Positions 58,115-64,000 of a stretch of DNA of 64,000 nucleotides are shown here, piece after piece. Source of the DNA: Anthostomella pinea (lineage: Eukaryota > Ascomycota > Sordariomycetes > Xylariales > Xylariaceae); the NCBI GenBank assembly GCA_963556695.1, contig CAUWAG010000003.1, forward strand, positions 5,022,001-5,086,000, written 5' to 3'. A program made the position numbers and the translations under genes. Below the pieces are notes generated by a model. That model searched no databases. It saw only the letters and a program-made list of their open reading frames with translations, and was not told the origin of the DNA. How positions within the stretch are numbered: the first letter of the stretch is position 1; each line of letters opens with the position of its first letter.

Positions 58115-61100
58115 TTGTATGCAAGTATACTTGAGGCAAGGTACCTGCGTTGAGGTGCGAGCAGGTGGTGGGGGGATATTCCTTGTTGCTGGTCCGCAAG
58201 CCGAACAAAAGCGGGAGGAGTCCAAAAGAAACCGGGGTCCAAGGCCAGGTTCGAGTCGATACTGCTGGGGTCCCTTCAGAAAATGTGCCCGAGTCCAGCG
58301 AGTCTTCCCAAGCCACCAACGGTCGAGTCCTTCGTGTGCCGGGTGTGTGAACAATACCGGACAAGTCCCAAATCAGAGCCGGGTGGAGAGGTGGTAGTAT
58401 AGGAGTTCGTGGTAATTAATATTAATTTTCGTCGAATGACTGACAGGATCCAAGCAAGTACCAGCTTGCCTTTCACGTTGATATAGTAGAACGGAATAAG
58501 GAGGAGATAGGGGGGTGGAGAGGAGGAGAGAGGAGGTGGTTGAGAACTGGAACGACACTTGGAGATGTTTACTCTTCAACACGATCACGAGAGAGGTTTG
58601 TCTGGCGTAGGAGGTGTGAAGCCTTATATCGTGGCCTCGTCCTCGTAGACCACCACCCGGCTGCATCGCGAAATGGTGCTGGCGGCCATGGCTGTGTCCA
58701 AAATTAGCAACATACGCAATTGGGGTAATTCCTTTTTTAACCCATGATCTTTGTGGCCTAATTACAGACCACTGCATGTGTAATTAGCCCGAATTGGGAT
58801 GGCAGAAGGTGACTCGGGCCAGTATGCGCTTGCAGATTCCAATGACGGTGGCCGCTTCGATGGGCCAGCTCAGTCACCCGGATGAGGAACGGGGGGCCCC
58901 CGACCATCTCGACCAACCACCCCTCCCGACAGAGTAGCGGTGCAGACTCGCAGCACCTTTGTCCCACTCGGTGTCACTCGCGGAAGAAGATGGCTGCCAG
59001 CAAAGACAGGGGCCGTGGGCAGGGTCGACGACGTCCAGCGACTAAAAAGGCAGCTCTCGATGAGCAGGCGGCCGGCTATTGGAACGACAGGCCAGAGCCC
59101 GTCTCCGCCCGGCCGCATCATGCAGAGACATGGCCAGCACTTGCAGGCTCCAACTGTGACCCTGCCAGCCCTGTACGTATCCTGGCAAGCAAGCAAGCCC
59201 TGCCTGTCTGCGAGCCGGGGTGGGCAAGTTTATTGAAAGCCGCATGGATCTGCGTGATCGGAACAAGAGGCACGGCAAGTCTCTGCGTACCAAGGGCATG
59301 CACGAAGGAGTCGGGGCAGTTCGCTGCCGGGGGGGTCTCACTGGCGAGGTTAACGACTTCACCTGTCTTGTGACCCGTGACGTCTCGGAAGAAATCAGAC
59401 GGTGTGGGCGAGAGAGGGAAGAGACATGTTGCCGCGTGTCTCACGCTTGTTCTCCCCGAGTCCGTCTCCTGGAAGTTTGCACGTCGTCGTCGTAACGCTC
59501 GCATGGCATGCTGTGCGATAAGAACCACGAGCGAGGGAGACAAGAAGTTGCGAACCCCACACCTCCAGCTTCCTCGATCTTCGGTGGTGCAATGGAGATA
59601 CAGTGAGATCAGGAAATATGCATGCAAGAAGCCAAGGGTGCTTGCCGATTGCCCTCGGTTCGACCACGGACCACCGCTTGCGTCGTCCCCCTCTGCATCT
59701 CTGCATGAGCAGAAGAGCTAAGCGGTAATCATAGATTGCCCTGATATTGGGTAGGATGCATGTCAGACTCGCAGCAAGTTGCAACCACACCGCGTTACTC
59801 GAGCCATGCCTTATTCGGTAGAAGTATCGCCAGGTGGGGTATACTGCTACTGTGTAGTTACGTTCGGTATGCGTGAATTCTGGTTAAAATATCCTCACTG
59901 ACAGGCGTCGTGCGTTGACGGGCCGGGATGGCGAGCTTACCGGTCCAGCGTCAGGTAGCAACGGCAGGGACCGAGAGGAGTAATCTTATCAGTCAGTCGT
60001 ATGGCATGACTTTGGCTTTTCGTAGCAGGTTATTATCATATGCCAGACCCGTCTCGCTGCCGCCAATGAGCGAGGAGACCCTCATGTTGAGCGACGGGAT
60101 TGGCCTGTCCAGAGGGACCAGTGACTACTCGCTGGACATGGGAACCAAGTCTCGCTTCGTCTAGTACGGTAGTACGCTTCGTGAGGACGTTGTCCCGGTG
60201 TCGAGGGAGGGGAATCGAGTCGAGGCAATCATTAGATTAGCCTGTGGGCTACTTCAAGGTACTCGTTGAGTGCAATCATGACTTCATGTGCGAGCGTCAT
60301 GGCCGCACGAGCGGAAGTACCAGCGGGTTCCGTCTGGGTACAACGTAGCACGACAAACCGCATGGCTCTCGGAGAGAGGGGCGGGCTGTTTGTGTCGCTG
60401 GACTTGATGAGATGTCGGGTTGCCGTTGCAGCGTCAACGGGGGGAGGGGATTGGCTGGAGTTGAGATGGGAAGAGATGGGGAAGAAATGGGACTTTGTTC
60501 AGAAGCCAGTTGGGCGTCCTGATTCGCGGCTCACAGACAGCTAGCGCTAACGCCCAAGCCCAGTATTCTCTGCTATTCTAGTAATACTATAGTAGTAGCG
60601 GATACAACCGGTCAGGCTGTGGAAGCGATTATACCCCTGAGGGCTAGCGGGATGTGACGAGTCCAGGGCTCCCACAGGTCAACCACCCGTTGACGACGGC
60701 GGATTGGTCGAAGCTCACCACAGAAGCGGCATGCAGAGCTCGGGGATTCCCTGCATCGGCCTGGTGCTCGAGCCAATCTCTATGCAAGGACGGGAAGCGT
60801 CCCGGGGTCCAGATGCGATATCCCTACAACATCGTATGCAGCCAAGAGACGGCATCCAGGGGGCGTCCTTGTCCCTGCCCTGTCAGCTTACCTAGCTTTT
60901 CTTCCCCATGTTCACCATCATCATCGTCGTCCATGGCCCATGCTCCCTCGGTGTATCTACCACAGCTCTCGAGGCTCTGTGCAGTGTGCAGGGCTGGGAC
61001 CGGACCGTCAACTCCTCTGTGGCTGTCTGTCTGTCGGTATGTCTGTGGCCCCCCAGCCGAGCCCAGCCCGCGGACGAAGATCACCCGATTCCCCCCTGCC

Positions 61101-64000
61101 CTGTCGATGTCGTACGTACTGCGCACAAGCTGTTCCCGGCTCTTGGTGGGCTAATTTGGGTCGAGTTCTATTTCTGGGCAAATATTGATTCTTGGGCTAA
61201 ATTCTGGGCCACAGCCGCATAACAGATGTGTGCCGGGCGCTAAGCATCACACCTACTTTTGCAACGTCGACCAACATGTGCTATTTTTGAATTAGCCCGC
61301 ATTCTTTCCCGCCGTCTGGGCTAATTATGACGAGCGAGAGACGGAGCGGGGAGAGTCGACAATTTGATTTCGACCTGGGAGTCTTGGACGTTGATGATTC
61401 CGCTTCTTTCCGCCCATCGCTGCCGATGATGCGGACAGGGGGTTCGACGATGGGGCCTCTGGATAGCAGTTCCGAGCTGACCCCCGCCCTTTGATTCCGC
61501 CTTCTCCAATATTCAAGGTTGTCTTCGCTTGTCCATGCCTCTGTGACTCACCGCGAAGCAACGTGCATATTGACAGGCTCATTCACCTTGGGGGAGATGA
61601 CATACATAGCCTCATAGTCATAGTCACGCTCTTAACGAGTTGTGTTCCCACATGACACTCACAACGCATGAACAGTAACCTCGGAGGACGGTTCCGTCAG
61701 GCTTGTGCATTCAAGTTTGTAGACTCCGCAGTCCACAGACAACCAGTGCATCCATAATAGAAGGGATGTCCTGGTTGATCTTGCTGCGGACCCAGAAGTT
61801 CCCCATCCGTGCCCATACAATTTGCGAAGTCTGTGCAGCGGCGGCCCTTGTCAATGGGTTGATGCAAATCATCGCAATTAAATGGGGCTGCTATAGGTAA
61901 TATCGCGGGAACCGGCCGGTCACGATCCTTGAGCCCATCATTGATCGGTGACAAATGAATAAGTCAGATAACATAGTAGATTCACATCTTGTCAATGTGA
62001 TATGTGTGATATGTGGAGATAGAGTAATGCCAAATCTCAACCCAATATACGAGGAGGCTGGTTTATCTTTTTGATCGGTGGTCCAGTGATCCAGTGGTCC
62101 CATTGCTGCAACGGTCGAGATTGCGTGCATTGGGATGACATTCCTACGCCACCCGATTCGCCTATCCCGCAGTGGATGTCTCCTTGGGAAGAATACTTCT
62201 CTTTTCTTCATCTAACCAAAGGGAATGAGAGCGCACAACATGATCGTCGATTTCTTCAGTGCCTCATCTTGGTCCGGGACGAACAAGAGTCGACCTTCTA
62301 CACTCCAGATCCCGACCTCGCATTCGAGGATCCTCATGTGATGTGATGAATTTTATGACATGTCAGTCTCTAGCATCTCATTGGAGCTCGCCTCAATTGC
62401 GGTCATATCGCACCTAGAAAAGCTCTGGGGTGGAAGCCGTCGATAAGCTGGCCCGAGACATTCTTTATTACAATGGCCCGTTGTAATTAACCCTGACCCG
62501 AGCTGGGCACGCTATAATACCGGTAAATGTAAGATAATGTGATATTGGCTTACTATCACTTCCAAGGTGTAAACGAGGTGATGAACCGCATCAAAGTCTT
62601 TAATTACCTGTGCTGAGAAATTCTCCGGTCACGTCGAATCCATGCCTCTTCGTTGCGACCTACTATATCTGCTCGGGGACCATCGGGAGTCTACGGAGCC
62701 GGCGGTGTCGCAGTCTACAGTAGTAAGTCATCGCGTATACATGCTCGATAGGAAAGGCGGTGGACTGGTACGACGTCCGGACATGGACATGCGCATGAGC
62801 GATGAACTCTTCTCGCATGGGTACCCACGTTGGCGCCGACATGCTGTCTGCAAGAGAGCTCGTGAGTTGTGAGGGGTTGGTGAAGATCGGCTTTTTGTCT
62901 TGGATGCTTTTTGTTTGCCTGCGGGTAGACTATCGCCGACTAGAGTATCGTGTAACAGTAGCGGTTTCTCAACATCAGACCATCGGTCTATCCATCCACC
63001 TCATTAGTGTATGGGTCGACTCAGAGCTAATCCGCAAACCGTATCGCGGGGGAATGTTCCATGCAACTAGGTACGGGAACTTGCTGCGTGTCCCCACGCA
63101 GAATGCAGAGTCGCAAGCAGTCAGGCCAATGTGTCTCTCCACCACGCAGTCGAGCTAGACAACTAGACTCGGCAACGGTAGAGAACGGATCAGGCAGTCC
63201 TAGCCCATGAGTGGCTTCTCCAAGCCCAGAATACAGGTTGGGTTAAACCGATGAATGGTCGACGTCGTCTTCTAAGTCGTCCCTGGCTTCATGAGACCGT
63301 AGTAAACTACGTAATGAGTAAGATATGTTCTATGGGGAATTGCGTGTCATGTGCCCGTGGGCAAGATCACGAATAACTTGGCTATCCCCCCTCATTGGGT
63401 ATCGAGCGGGATCGGATAGCCTCCGAAGCCGATTCCTTCACCGTTATTAGTGCCGGTCATGGCCGCTTCTCCACAAAGGCTCAGTCCGCAAGCTAATCCG
63501 GACCGTTCCATCTCGAAGAGGACCCTTTGATCTTCACAGTCCTGCCATTCTTCCAGTCATGTGAATGTCTCGTGAATGTGGTTTTCGGCGCCTCATTGGC
63601 TTCATTCTTTACCTGGTCAGCAAGGGATGGCTAGCGTCTCCGAGTCGGCTACCGAGCTTCGAGAAACCTGATGAGTCTTGAGAGAAGAAGCACCAATACA
63701 AACGTGGCGCAACGTGTCACGAGAGAAACAGGGTCGCCACCAAAGGAGGGGTTCGGCTTTAGAGCGTGGTCAACGGCGACGACCCGCATGTAGGTACCCC
63801 TGGTTACGAGTGGAGGCGGCAGAAGTCCATTAGTCGCTATGGGATTTCCTTTCCCGCCGCCTATCCGACAAGAGCCGGAGGAGCTCTGGGCCCGCCCTGG
63901 CATTTGCAGACCGACCTGCCTTGCTCGCGAAGCTGCGAGCGGGCAGACGGCACGGGACCCTTGAGGAAACCATCCTGGCATGAGGGCTAGTCACAGCAGT
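58115..64000. other. Long gene-free region upstream of the Zn2Cys6 gene
   Basis: 5.9 kb of normal composition with no convincing gene. Open frames at 58,882-59,790 and 60,654-61,222 are stacked on both strands and lack protein-like composition. CTAATTA/GGGCTAATT words recur (58,758-58,795; 61,150-61,200; 61,293-61,330), and a near-perfect 19-bp palindrome TTACAATGGCCCGTTGTAA lies at 62469-62487. A frame at 62023-62346 has plausible composition but no ATG. The stretch may be an extended promoter, a non-coding transcript or a gene missed for short exons. Confidence 0.4.

Noticed and set aside
58150..58350. Possible tRNA from a GGTTCGAGTC word near 58,250
   Set aside because: No matching A box, anticodon stem or acceptor stem can be folded around it; similar words elsewhere also failed.

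Overview
The window looks like nuclear DNA of a filamentous ascomycete, probably a Sordariomycete. The support is short GT-AG introns (mostly 50-150 nt) with CTAAC/CTGAC-like branch sites, ascomycete-type proteins (CYP51B, Zn2Cys6 regulator, WSC protein, DUF3074, F-box), and GC-balanced gene regions broken by AT-rich blocks that look like repeat-induced point mutation (RIP). No species can be named from the sequence alone.

Layout. 1-11 kb: the 3' end of a FUT8/NodZ-type fucosyltransferase, sterol 14-alpha-demethylase CYP51B (3 exons), a DUF3074 protein, cytosolic/mitochondrial valyl-tRNA synthetase, and a small secreted But2-like protein. 11-12.9 kb: no convincing gene. 12.9-19.5 kb and 25.0-29.3 kb: AT-rich, stop-riddled relics of transposons with GC-normal islands that look like solo LTRs, plus a decayed pogo/Fot1 element. 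Between these blocks (19.5-25.0 kb) lie a gene for a kinase-fold protein with a signal peptide and intact catalytic motifs, a nearly full-length 1,860-bp pogo/Fot1 element with TA target duplications, and two short MITE-like inverted-repeat elements.

29.3-33 kb: an F-box gene followed by a decayed gene with a frameshift and two TAG codons. 33-58 kb is ordinary gene-dense core: nucleoside hydrolase, RED/IK splicing factor, REV1 translesion polymerase, MICOS subunit MIC26/27, mitochondrial intermediate peptidase OCT1, a WSC protein with a GPI-type tail, a mitochondrial carrier of the thiamine pyrophosphate type, a conserved fungal protein, an NAD(P)-binding protein, mitoribosomal protein mS42 and a Zn2Cys6 transcription factor. 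58.1-64 kb is a long stretch upstream of that regulator with no convincing gene.

Shared functions: five genes serve mitochondria (valyl-tRNA synthetase, MIC26/27, OCT1, TPC-type carrier, mS42), and MIC26/27 and OCT1 are divergent across 372 bp. There is no biosynthetic cluster; the only P450 is the housekeeping CYP51B. The most interesting items are the signal-peptide kinase in the repeat island, an Arg-rich acid-free reading frame upstream of the valyl-tRNA synthetase ATG that could be a non-AUG mitochondrial presequence, a 258-bp palindromic-ended MITE with a perfect 5-bp target duplication, and the RIP pattern: the younger pogo copy has TAG where its older, more decayed sibling in the same window still has TGG.
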